From Gp7-AA10 sp035636095 (lineage in GTDB: Bacteria; Acidobacteriota; Thermoanaerobaculia; Gp7-AA8): 64,000 nt of DNA. Under the pieces are notes generated by a model, which worked only from the letters and a program-made list of their open reading frames with translations, did no database searches and was not told the DNA's origin. This document shows, one piece after another, positions 7,340 through 15,700 of the stretch. Where the stretch lies: positions 22,107 to 86,106 of the forward strand of contig DASPZU010000009.1 of assembly GCA_035636095.1 (NCBI GenBank). The letters are read 5' to 3'. Every line of letters starts with the position of its first letter. Position 1 is the first letter of the stretch. Position numbers and translations under genes: made by a program.

Positions 7340-8769
7340 GGTTCTCAGTTCTCAGTTCTCGCTTCTCAGTCCTTCTCTTTGCGACTCTCGTGTCGGCGCA
7401 GACGCGGATCGCATCTGACTTCGAGATTCAGCAGATGGAGCAGCAGGTCGCGCGATCGAAAGATTTTCTGTCCCAACTTTCGGGGCATCTGAACCTGGGC
7501 GATCTCCGCCTGACGCGAAATGAGACCGCCATGGCGCGGAGCGAGTATGCCAGGGCGCTAGAGATCGCAACCAGTGAGCGGCTGGCTGCACGGCGCGCGT
7601 CGGAGATGACGCGCTACGCCACCGCGACGTCCTACGCCGCCCTGGCGGAGGCGAAACTCGGCAGCGCCGCCGACGCATTCGCGTTGTCCGAAGAAGCGAT
7701 GCGTTACACCAGCGATTCGGGGAAGAGTTGGAATCTCTACGCCAACGCCATGACGGCGCTCGGCAAGGCCGCCAAGGCGGTCAGCGCCTCGCGCAACGCC
7801 GTCGCGATTGCATCGCGTGAGAATGACAAGCTCGATCTCGCCATCTATCAATACTCGCTGGCATCCTCGCTGCTCGAGTTGCATGAGACCGCGGAAGCGG
7901 AAAAGCTGCTCGTCGACGTCGTCACTTCGCTGCGGTCGGAAGCATTCGCGTCGCTGCGACGCGATGTCGCGCGCACGGAATCGTTCGAGATTTATTCGAC
8001 CGCGCGCGGCGAACAGGCTGCCTACATTTCGCTTCGCAATCGATCGCAACTGCGCCTGGCGCGGCTGTACGAGGACCGCGGCAACGCCGCGCGCGCACGC
8101 GAGCAATACGCAAACGCGCTCGCCGATCGCAGCGACGATCCGACCGCGCTGGCGGCCATGGCGCGCCTCAGCACATCGGCGGGAGAGCGCGAGCGCTACT
8201 ACGCCGCGGCCTTCGATGCCAATCCGTTCTCGCTGCCGTTGATCCGCGACTACCAGAGTTATCTGAGTGTGGGAGCCGGCGCCATCGCCGGTTCAGCGGC
8301 GGGCGAGGCGCCCGCCGCCACACCTGGCAGCCAGGTCCGCCTCGCCCTCCAGCAAATGCAACGCAGCGAATTGATCGCGGCGCGTCAGACGATCGATCAG
8401 CTTTTGCAGAAATTTCCCAACAACGACACGCTGCAGCTCCTCGCGCGCGAGATCGAGCAGCGACGTGGTGGCGGCAGCGATCTTCACGCCCTGATCGCCG
8501 CGTTTAACAACAACACACTGACCGCTGAGAAACGCGCAGAACTCGATCAAAAGACATTTACCAGCGACGTGGTCTTTGATCAGGGGCCGCCATTCGAAAC
8601 GGGAAAGATCGGCGACGTCCCATTCCGCTTCAGCGAGCCCATGACATTCAAGGGAACATTCGCCGCCGGCGTCCGGCTGCGACTCACCTATCGAATTCTC
8701 GGAGCGTCGCAACTGAGCGGCGCCGACGCGCTCCTGCTCGAGCCGGTGCGACTGGAGAATCCGCGATGA
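7336..8769 (+). CDS. Exported TPR protein
   Basis: About 477 residues. The N-terminus MRFSVLSSRFSVLLFATLVS is a signal peptide encoded by five copies of a heptamer repeat. Residues about 25-300 are helical TPR-like repeats (for example TYAALAEAKLGSAADAFALS and RLARLYEDRGNAARAREQY). Residues 311-329 are encoded by the second 57-nt palindromic repeat. A further helical stretch and a small beta domain (FRFSEPMTFKGTFAAGVRLR) end the protein. The ATG at 7336 overlaps the VWFA stop and gives the best signal peptide; the longer frame to 7261 lies inside VWFA. Probably a periplasmic scaffold for the VWFA partner. Confidence 0.85.
   Translation: MRFSVLSSRFSVLLFATLVSAQTRIASDFEIQQMEQQVARSKDFLSQLSGHLNLGDLRLTRNETAMARSEYARALEIATSERLAARRASEMTRYATATSYAALAEAKLGSAADAFALSEEAMRYTSDSGKSWNLYANAMTALGKAAKAVSASRNAVAIASRENDKLDLAIYQYSLASSLLELHETAEAEKLLVDVVTSLRSEAFASLRRDVARTESFEIYSTARGEQAAYISLRNRSQLRLARLYEDRGNAARAREQYANALADRSDDPTALAAMARLSTSAGERERYYAAAFDANPFSLPLIRDYQSYLSVGAGAIAGSAAGEAPAATPGSQVRLALQQMQRSELIAARQTIDQLLQKFPNNDTLQLLAREIEQRRGGGSDLHALIAAFNNNTLTAEKRAELDQKTFTSDVVFDQGPPFETGKIGDVPFRFSEPMTFKGTFAAGVRLRLTYRILGASQLSGADALLLEPVRLENPR
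7340..7376. repeat. Heptamer tandem array (GTTCTCA) encoding a signal peptide
   Basis: Five units, GTTCTCA GTTCTCA GTTCTCG CTTCTCA GTCCTTC, directly after the VWFA stop and inside the first codons of the TPR gene. Unlike other loci there is no inverted half. Confidence 0.8.
8267..8323. repeat. 57-nt palindromic element, copy 2 (in frame in TPR gene)
   Basis: Same unit and same plus-strand orientation as 5183-5239, with four substitutions. It is exactly 19 codons and is read sense by the TPR gene to give residues such as SVGAGAIAGSAAGEAPAATP between two helical regions. Confidence 0.85.
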
Positions 8770-9761
8770 CGCCGTTGCTTTTGGCAGTCGTGGTCGCAGC
8801 AACCGATCGCGGCGTCCTGGTCGCGCACAGCGGATCGATCGAGATGTACGATCGAACCGCCACGTCTCGCTTGTGGAGCGGCGAAGGCTTGCAAACGCCG
8901 GCGCGCATCGTGACGTCTAAGGATCAAGCGGTGATCATCGATCCGCTCGCGAGCCAAATCCGAACCATCGATCTCGCATCCGGGCGAGGAACAACACTGC
9001 CCACCGGCGAGACCCCGACGGACGGACTGTTTTTGAACGGCCGGTTTTATCTCCTCGAGCGCGACGCTCGAGCCCTCGAACGGATCGGAGCGGACGGCAC
9101 GAGGGCGTCCATTCCTCTGGCCGCCGATCCGGCGTTTATCCGCCAGGCGGGCGGCCGCCTCTACGTCTACAGCCGCACGCCGGGAGTTCTTCAGGAAGTC
9201 ACGCCGTCGCCGTTCGAGGTGCGGCGCAGTGTGAATGTTGCGCCGTTCGCGTCGGATCTGGAAATCGATCCGAAGAATGCATATCTCGTCTATCCGCGCG
9301 GCGGAAAAATCGGAATCGTTTCGCTGACCGCGATGAAGTCGAGCGGAACCTTCGATGTGGGCGCAGTTCCGATCGACGCCGCCTTCGCCTCCACCGGCAC
9401 CGCCCTGACGGCGCGAACGCTCGCCGTCGCCGACCCGTCCGCAAAGCGCGTGTGGATGGTCCAGGGAGCGGAATCGTTCGCGCAAGCCGTCGCCCGTGGT
9501 TTTCTCCGCGGCCTCATCGGCCTCGGCCTCTACGGCGGCGGGGCGTCGCAGTTCCCGACCGGCGTCGACCGCGTGATCATTCAAGGCCCGCGCTGGTATG
9601 CCTACGATTCGAGCAGCGGCACGCTTTACCGCTTCTGGAAATCGAAGAGCACTGTCATTTCGAAAAATGTTGCATGGGAAGGATTTGCGGTCGGTCCGGG
9701 CGCTGTTTACGTGTGGGACGACGCGGTACGCCGGTTGCAGCGCTCAGACACCAATGACTGA
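8766..9761 (+). CDS. Exported beta-propeller-like protein of unknown function
   Basis: This 331-residue protein has a short hydrophobic N-terminus (MTPLLLAVVVAAT) and regularly spaced beta-strand blocks of about 40 residues (GVLVAHSGSIEMYDR, QAVIIDPLASQIRTIDLAS, GRFYLLERDARALERI, GRLYVYSRTPGVLQEV, NAYLVYPRGGKIGIVSL, RWYAYDSSSGTLYRF). This suggests a six- or seven-bladed propeller. No catalytic motif is seen. A Gly-rich stretch (FLRGLIGLGLYGGGAS) near residue 250 is odd and may be a membrane-associated loop. The ATG overlaps the TPR stop (ATGA) and its stop overlaps the next gene by 8 nt, so it is part of the coupled six-gene cluster. Confidence 0.7.
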   Translation: MTPLLLAVVVAATDRGVLVAHSGSIEMYDRTATSRLWSGEGLQTPARIVTSKDQAVIIDPLASQIRTIDLASGRGTTLPTGETPTDGLFLNGRFYLLERDARALERIGADGTRASIPLAADPAFIRQAGGRLYVYSRTPGVLQEVTPSPFEVRRSVNVAPFASDLEIDPKNAYLVYPRGGKIGIVSLTAMKSSGTFDVGAVPIDAAFASTGTALTARTLAVADPSAKRVWMVQGAESFAQAVARGFLRGLIGLGLYGGGASQFPTGVDRVIIQGPRWYAYDSSSGTLYRFWKSKSTVISKNVAWEGFAVGPGAVYVWDDAVRRLQRSDTND

Positions 9762-10608
9762 TCGAAAAACATGTATCCGATGCGGGCGCCCCATCGACGC
9801 TTACGCACGCTCCTGCCCGTTTTGCAATTGGGATCAATCGCAGGCCGTGCCGCCGCCGGAGGAGATGATCATCAGCACCGCACCGCCGTACGTGCCGCCC
9901 GACGAGCGGTCATGGTGGCGCGGAAAAATTCTGGCGGCCGGCGCGTTCGTCGCGCTTCTGGTCATCGCGTTCGTCGTGGGCACGTTGATCCACGGCTTCG
10001 AACCGAGCGAAGTGAAAGCTGCTCAGAAAAAAGAGTCGACGCCACAGCCGCAGTTGCAGCAGACATTCAAACCCGCGCCGCGAAGCAAGGTGACGCTGGT
10101 GCCGGTCAGCGGATCCGGTCTTCCGGAGTCGATTGAACAACCGATCACCAGCGCTCCGCCGCAAGCGCCCGGCCAGCAGCCTAACGATGCCACTGCCTTG
10201 CCGGCCGACCAGTACGCGGCCGCGGCCGCTCGCGCGAAAGCGCAACTTGAAGCAGCGAAGAAAAGCGAGTTGGTGGATCCCCGCTCGATCACCGGCGCGG
10301 CATACCAGCAAGCCGAAAGGCCCAAACGCGTGCTGTCTGAAACGCCTCGCAGCGTGTCGCGAACCGAAGCCTATCTGGAGTCGAAGCCGCTGCCGCACAT
10401 CAATGTCGATCACGACATCACTGCGCGATTGAATCTGACCGTGTCGCCCAACGGACGCGTCACAGAGATCGACGTCAACGAGTCGATTCCCGACATGCCG
10501 AAGCTGATCGCAGCGGTGCAGAACTGGCGATTCCGGCCTGCCACGGAAAACGGAACGCCAGTGACAGCGCGGGTGGCAGTCGATATAACCTTCCGAGCAA
10601 ATGAGTAA
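9754..10608 (+). CDS. Zinc-ribbon membrane protein with C-terminal TonB-like domain
   Basis: 284 residues from the ATG at 9754, chosen because the four-Cys ribbon follows at once (CIRCG at 6-10, CPFC at 20-23) and the longer frame upstream is inside the propeller gene. A single transmembrane helix lies at about 60-82 (ILAAGAFVALLVIAFVVGTL). An Ala/Gln/Lys-rich stalk follows, and the last about 75 residues match a TonB C-terminal fold (LNLTVSPNGRVTEIDVN, VQNWRFRPA, TARVAVDITF). Topology is cytoplasmic ribbon, periplasmic TonB-C. In this setting it may energise or anchor the envelope complex rather than serve iron uptake; no ExbBD or receptor is visible. Confidence 0.85.
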   Translation: MTDRKTCIRCGRPIDAYARSCPFCNWDQSQAVPPPEEMIISTAPPYVPPDERSWWRGKILAAGAFVALLVIAFVVGTLIHGFEPSEVKAAQKKESTPQPQLQQTFKPAPRSKVTLVPVSGSGLPESIEQPITSAPPQAPGQQPNDATALPADQYAAAAARAKAQLEAAKKSELVDPRSITGAAYQQAERPKRVLSETPRSVSRTEAYLESKPLPHINVDHDITARLNLTVSPNGRVTEIDVNESIPDMPKLIAAVQNWRFRPATENGTPVTARVAVDITFRANE

Positions 10609-11089
10609 GGCCGTGTGCGTCGCGTGCCAGCACGCGATCGATGACGCCGCCAGAATCTGTCCTTACTGCGGATCCGATCCGCGCACCGGCAAGAAGGTCG
10701 TCGACACTCAGGCGCTTCTGCAGGAAGTTTTTCATCCCCGCGAGATGTCGGCCACCGAAGAAGTGTTGCAGTACGCGCGGCAGCGGCAGGGTGTCGTCAT
10801 CACCTTCGCGGTCATCCTCGTGCTGGCGCTGCTGGCGGGAGTCCATCAGTACGTGCTGCGGCGCAATCGAACGGCGGTGTCCGATTCCGCCGCCGTGCCG
10901 CTGACCGACGTCGCAGATCTCAGCAGTCAGCAGGAGGAAACGCGGCCGCTGCCGATGCCCGATCTCAAATTCCAACACGACGGACGCCCGCTGACGATGC
11001 GCAGCTTCATCGTCGAGCCGGGCGCGGTGGCACCGCAAAGTGGCACGCCGGCGGCCGCCGGAGTCGGCGGCGCTCCACCAAAGCAGTGA
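10601..11089 (+). CDS. Zinc-ribbon single-pass membrane protein
   Basis: The 162-residue protein starts with a zinc ribbon (CVACQ at 6-10, CPYCG at 21-25), like its upstream neighbour. A linker and a transmembrane helix (about 67-86, VVITFAVILVLALLAGVHQY) follow, then a short extracytoplasmic tail of low complexity. The final 13 codons before PKQ come from a palindromic element (11040-11078). It overlaps both neighbours (8 nt upstream, 4 nt downstream). The two zinc-ribbon proteins probably arose from one ancestor and may form a pair in the membrane. No enzymatic motif. Confidence 0.75.
   Translation: MSKAVCVACQHAIDDAARICPYCGSDPRTGKKVVDTQALLQEVFHPREMSATEEVLQYARQRQGVVITFAVILVLALLAGVHQYVLRRNRTAVSDSAAVPLTDVADLSSQQEETRPLPMPDLKFQHDGRPLTMRSFIVEPGAVAPQSGTPAAAGVGGAPPKQ
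11040..11078. repeat. Palindromic element with GTGG...CTCCAC ends, 39-nt copy
   Basis: GTGGCACGCCGGCGG to CGGCGGCGCTCCAC, exactly 13 codons at the 3' end of the zinc-ribbon gene. Its right end (CGGCGGCGCTCCACCAA) is identical to the element at 35741-35785. Confidence 0.6.
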
Positions 11090-11679
11090 CGATCGCCATC
11101 GCCGTCATTCTGGTCGCGAGCGTGGTCGGCCTGCTGCTGTACATGCGGGCGCAAAAACCTGTCACCGGCGTGCAGCAGCTCATTCAACAAGGCCGTTATG
11201 CCGATGCGGTTGCGGCGGCGGGCGGCGACTGGCTCCATCGCGCCGAGGCTTTGAAATTGTTAGGCCGGTTCGAGGAGGCCATCGAATCGTATCGGCGATC
11301 GAATGATCCCGCCGCGCGCGAGGGAATCGCTCTGTCGCTCGCGCATCTCCAGCGCGATCTCGACGAGGCGCAGCGTTTGATGGAAGAGCAGATCAATCTC
11401 TTTCCGCAAATCCAGGAGTTCCAGGCCCTCGGCCTCGCGTACATTTTGCTGCGCGACGGAAAACGCGAGGAAGCGCTCCGCGTATTTGGCGATAACGTGG
11501 AGCTGTTGGAAACGCGGTTCCGCGATGACTACACCGATCGCGATCCGCTACTCGCTGAAACGCTCTTCATGTACGCAAAGCTCGAGGAAGCGGCCGGAGA
11601 TCACGCTCGCGCGGGTGCCTTACGCGCGAAGGCCGCGGCGTGGGCGCCGGGCAGCGTGTGGGCCAAGCCGTCATCCTGA
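11086..11679 (+). CDS. Membrane-anchored TPR protein
   Basis: 197 residues: an N-terminal transmembrane helix (MTIAIAVILVASVVGLLLYM), then helical repeats (LIQQGRYADAVAAAG, ALKLLGRFEEAIESYRRS, GLAYILLRDGKREEALRVFG). The GTG start overlaps the preceding stop (GTGA). It closes the six-gene envelope cluster and converges on the serine hydrolase gene with a 4-bp gap. It probably presents a TPR scaffold outside the cytoplasm. No specific function recognised. Confidence 0.78.
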   Translation: MTIAIAVILVASVVGLLLYMRAQKPVTGVQQLIQQGRYADAVAAAGGDWLHRAEALKLLGRFEEAIESYRRSNDPAAREGIALSLAHLQRDLDEAQRLMEEQINLFPQIQEFQALGLAYILLRDGKREEALRVFGDNVELLETRFRDDYTDRDPLLAETLFMYAKLEEAAGDHARAGALRAKAAAWAPGSVWAKPSS

Positions 11680-11683
11680 CGGC

Positions 11684-12664
11684 TCAGAGCGCCAGCGCCA
11701 GCCGATGAAATTCGCCGCGAATGCGCTGCATGTTGATGGGCGCCGCGCACGGATGCACCCGATTGGTCAGCAGCACCATGATGCGATCGCGATCGGGATC
11801 GATCCACAATGACGTTCCGGTGAAACCGGTGTGGCCGTATGCGCGCGGCGACAGCATCCTGGTGGCCTCGCTCCCGGTGGGGAGTTGCCATCCGAATCCG
11901 CGCGCGTCATCGAGTCTGGGGGTGTGATTGCGGATGGCCTCATCGACGATTTCTCGCGGCAGGACTTCGGCGTTCACCCACGCCTGCGCCATGCGAAAGA
12001 TTGCGCGCGCCGTGGCGAAGAGTCCCGCATTGCCCGCCGTCCCACCCGCGAAAAACGAATTGCCATCGTGGGTTTCGCCCCAGATCAGACGGTCGCGCGG
12101 CGCCTTGATGTTGGCCATCTTCGCTTCGTAGCGCTGTCCCCACTCGGTCGCGGCGATGCGCGATCCCAGTGACGCACGCGGATTGAACATCGCGTCGGCC
12201 GGGAGGATCGACTTGGCGCGCGAAAGGTAATCGCTGAGCGCATACCACAGCAGAATGAAATTGAGATCGGAGTACACCACCTTCGTGCCCCGCTCGTACT
12301 CCTGCCCTTCCTTCAGGATCGTGTCGATGTACTTGGCCGTGTGCGCGTACAAGGGCAGCCATGCCCGCAGTCCGGAGGTGTGCGTCAGCAGCTCGCGATA
12401 TGAGAATTCGTAGTACTTATCGTCTATATTTTTTATCGACTGAAGAAGCAGCGTGGTCGTCACCAGCGGCTTGGTGAGCGAGGCGCAGTCGTAAATCGTA
12501 TCGAGCGTCGCCCGGATCCGGACCGGCACAACCACCGCGTTTCCGACCGCCCCTTCCGCGATGATTCCGCGCGAATCGCCCACCGCATACACCGCCGACG
12601 GAAACGACCCGACGTCGATTTCGCTCTGTAGGAATGCCTCGATCAATCGGCAGCACTGGAACAT
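11684..12664 (-). CDS. Serine hydrolase of the class C beta-lactamase / DD-peptidase family
   Basis: 326 residues. Motifs: SLTK (SxxK nucleophile), YSDLN (YxN-like, with Asp for the usual second-position residue), LLTHTSGL and HTGFTG (HxG in place of KTG). These fit the beta-lactamase-like esterase/D-aminopeptidase group. No clear signal peptide is seen, so it may be cytoplasmic or the true start lies elsewhere. Compared with the family, the stretch between SLTK and LLTHTSG is short: only about 24 residues, including a lysine-rich, AT-rich segment (SIKNIDDKYYEFSY) where relatives carry a longer DLDAPVSxYLP block. Convergent with the preceding TPR gene. Confidence 0.85.
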   Translation of the reverse strand: MFQCCRLIEAFLQSEIDVGSFPSAVYAVGDSRGIIAEGAVGNAVVVPVRIRATLDTIYDCASLTKPLVTTTLLLQSIKNIDDKYYEFSYRELLTHTSGLRAWLPLYAHTAKYIDTILKEGQEYERGTKVVYSDLNFILLWYALSDYLSRAKSILPADAMFNPRASLGSRIAATEWGQRYEAKMANIKAPRDRLIWGETHDGNSFFAGGTAGNAGLFATARAIFRMAQAWVNAEVLPREIVDEAIRNHTPRLDDARGFGWQLPTGSEATRMLSPRAYGHTGFTGTSLWIDPDRDRIMVLLTNRVHPCAAPINMQRIRGEFHRLALAL

Positions 12665-12726
12665 GTGCTGCTGGCATGTGTCAACGCGATTTTTTGTTCC
12701 GCAGCGTGTTAACCTGAAATCGCTCG

Positions 12727-15700
12727 ATGCTGAAACTCGAGAAGCTCGAAATCAACGGCTTCAAATCGTTCTACGATCCCGCCCAACTCACCTTCCCGGT
12801 CGCGTTGACCGCCGTGGTCGGCCCGAACGGCTGCGGCAAGTCGAATATCTGCGACGCCATCATCTGGGTCCTGGGCGAGAACCGCGCCACGCACATCCGC
12901 GGCGAGACGATGGAAGACGTCATTTTCCAGGGATCGGCGCGCCGGCGTCCGCTGTCGATGGGCGAGGTCACGCTCACGCTGAAGACCGACAACGGACATC
13001 CCGCCGCCGAGGATGGCCGCATCACGCTGCATCGCCGGGTGTTTCGAACGGGCGAATCGGAGTTTCGACTCAACGGAAAGCGCGTGCGGATGAAAGATAT
13101 CTCCGACATCCTCATGGACACCGGGCTGGGCATCCGCAATTACTCGGTGATGGAGCAGGGCAAGATCGATCTGATCCTCTCCAACAAGCCGCAGGATCGC
13201 CGCCGCCTCATCGAGGAAGCCGCCGGCATCACGAAATACAAAACGAAGCGGCGCGCGGCTGAGCTGAAGCTCGAAGAGACGCAGGCGAACTTGCTGCGCA
13301 TCGACGACACGCTGGCCGAAGTCACCCGCAATTTGAATTCGCTCAAGCGTCAGGCAGGAAGGGCGCGGCGACACAAAGAGCTGGTTGAAGAGCTCTCGAC
13401 TGCCAAGCGCGCGCTGTACAAAGGTCGCATTGTGCTTGCGCAGAGCGAGCAGCGCACGGCCGAAGAAGGAGTTGCTGCTGCCCAGGCAAGCGAAAGCGAG
13501 CTGGCGGCGCAACTGGCAACCGACGAAGCTGCGCTGGCCGAGCATCGCACGCTGCTGACGAATCGCGCCTCGCGCGCTTCGGCCGCTCGTGAGGAGATCG
13601 CAGCAGTCACAGGCGATGTCGAGCGTCTCCGATCATTCCTGCAGCAGTCGGAATCGGCGCTGACCGACCTGCGCAATCGCATCGAAATCGCACGCGGGCA
13701 GACCACCAATATCGGCGACGAAGCGACGGAGCAACAGGCGCAACTCGACGAAAGGCTGGAAGCGCTCGCGAACGCGCGGGGGGAGCGCAATCGCCTTCGC
13801 GAGATCGCGGAGCAGCTCGAACGCGAGCGTCAGGAAAAGTCGGACGAGGTCCGCGGCCACGAGAAAGCGCTGGCGGACAATCGCGAAACGCTCATGCGCA
13901 CGATCGCGAACATTTCCGAGGCGCGCAATCAGGTGCATCAGATCGAAGTGGCCGTCGAGAAATGCGAGTTTTACCTCGGCAAGCTCACCGAGGCGGCGCG
14001 GAAGGCGACTGAAAGCCGCGATGGCGCACGCGCGACCATGCGCGAATGGGACGCCGCCGTTCGCGCGGCAGAGTCGGCGCTGGTCGCCGCGCAGCATGCG
14101 GCACGCGATGCGGTTGCCAAACGCGACGACGTCTCTTCGCGCCGCGACGCGATGCGCGAGTCGCTCGCCAGCGCGCGCGATCGCGTATCGCAGATCACCT
14201 ACAAGATCGATTCGGTCCGCACGCTGCTGGCCTCGCTGGAAGCGCAGGACGAGAATGTTCGCAGCGCGATTCTGGAGCTGATTCCGAATGCGACCTCGGC
14301 TGCCGAGTCCGTGCACGCGACCCAGGGATTCGAAGCCGCCCTCGACACGCTGCTGCGCGAAGTGTCGAAAGCGACGGTCGTCGACGACGCGAGCGTTGCG
14401 TTGAAGGCCATCAAGCGCTTGCGCGAGCGCGGAGCAGGGCGCGGTGCGTTCCTCAATGTCGCACACCCTCTCCCCGCGCGCGGGGAGAGGAACGGGGTGA
14501 GGGGCGACGCCGTTTACGCCGTCGTCGGCGAAGGCACAGTTGCCGATGCCGTCCGGAGCGCGATCCCGGAGGCCTACATCGTGGGCGATCTCCAACAGGC
14601 GATCGATGGCGCGAAGGAGCGGCCGCACGCCACATTCGTCACGCTCGACGGCGACATCGTTCGCGGCCCCCTGCTCATCGGCGGCAAAATCGAAGGAGCA
14701 ACGCCGGGCGTCTTTTCGATCAAGCGTCAGCTCGCCGATCTCACCGCACTCCTCGGCACCGAAGAAACGCGGGCGATCGAGCTCGCGACCGAATTGCAAG
14801 GACTCGAGGATGAGCTTCACGCCGCCGACGACGCTCGCATCCTCGCCGAGGATCGCGCGCGGACCGCGGAAGTCGCGTTGCGCGATCAGCGCGGCAATCG
14901 CGATCACGCCATGATGGAGCTCGATCGCTTCGAGCGCGAGCTGGCCGTGACTTCCGAGGAAAAAACGCTGTACGCCGAGGAGAAAGAGCAGCTCGTCGGG
15001 CGACGCAATGCCGCCGTCGCCGATCTCAATCACCTCGAAGAACGCGAGCGCTACATTCACGAGCAGATCCGCACTCACGAGGAGCAGCTCACCGCGGCGC
15101 GGGCGCAATTCGAAGAGGTCACCGACATCGCAACGCGAGCGCGCGTCGACGTCGAAACTGCCACCGGCGTGGTCAACGCCGTTCAACGCGAACACGAAAA
15201 CCTCTCGCGCATCGTCCTCTCCCTCGGATCGCGCACGACGCAATTGCAGCAGGAAATCGAATCGCTGCAACGCAAGCAGCAGGAAACCCAAACGGCGGGC
15301 GAGGAGGCGCGAGCGCAACTCGAGCGCGCACTGGTGCGGTTGCGCGACGTCGGCGAAATGCGCATTGCGCTGGAAGCGGAAGTCGCCGATCTCGAATCGC
15401 GCGTGCAGCAATTGGAAACGCGCGCCCTCAGCTCGCGCGAACTGTGGAACGCCGCAAAAGATGCATTGTTCGAATCGGAACGGCGCCGCGATCGCGCCAA
15501 CGCCGCGTTCGACCTTCTTCGCGAGCAGATTGCGCTCGATCTTCATGCCGGCATCGACGCTCTGGCCGAGGTCGAGCCGCCGGTTGATGATCAGGCCCGC
15601 GTCAATCTGGAGTCGGAAGTCGCGCGACTGACCGAGCACATCGAACGCATCGGACCGGTCAACGTTCTGGCCATCGAAGAGCATCAGGAGCTCGAGCAGC

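Noticed and set aside
12679..12684. TTGACA as -35 of a promoter for the serine hydrolase
   Set aside because: The position 17 nt downstream holds TTCCAG, inside the coding start; no usable -10.
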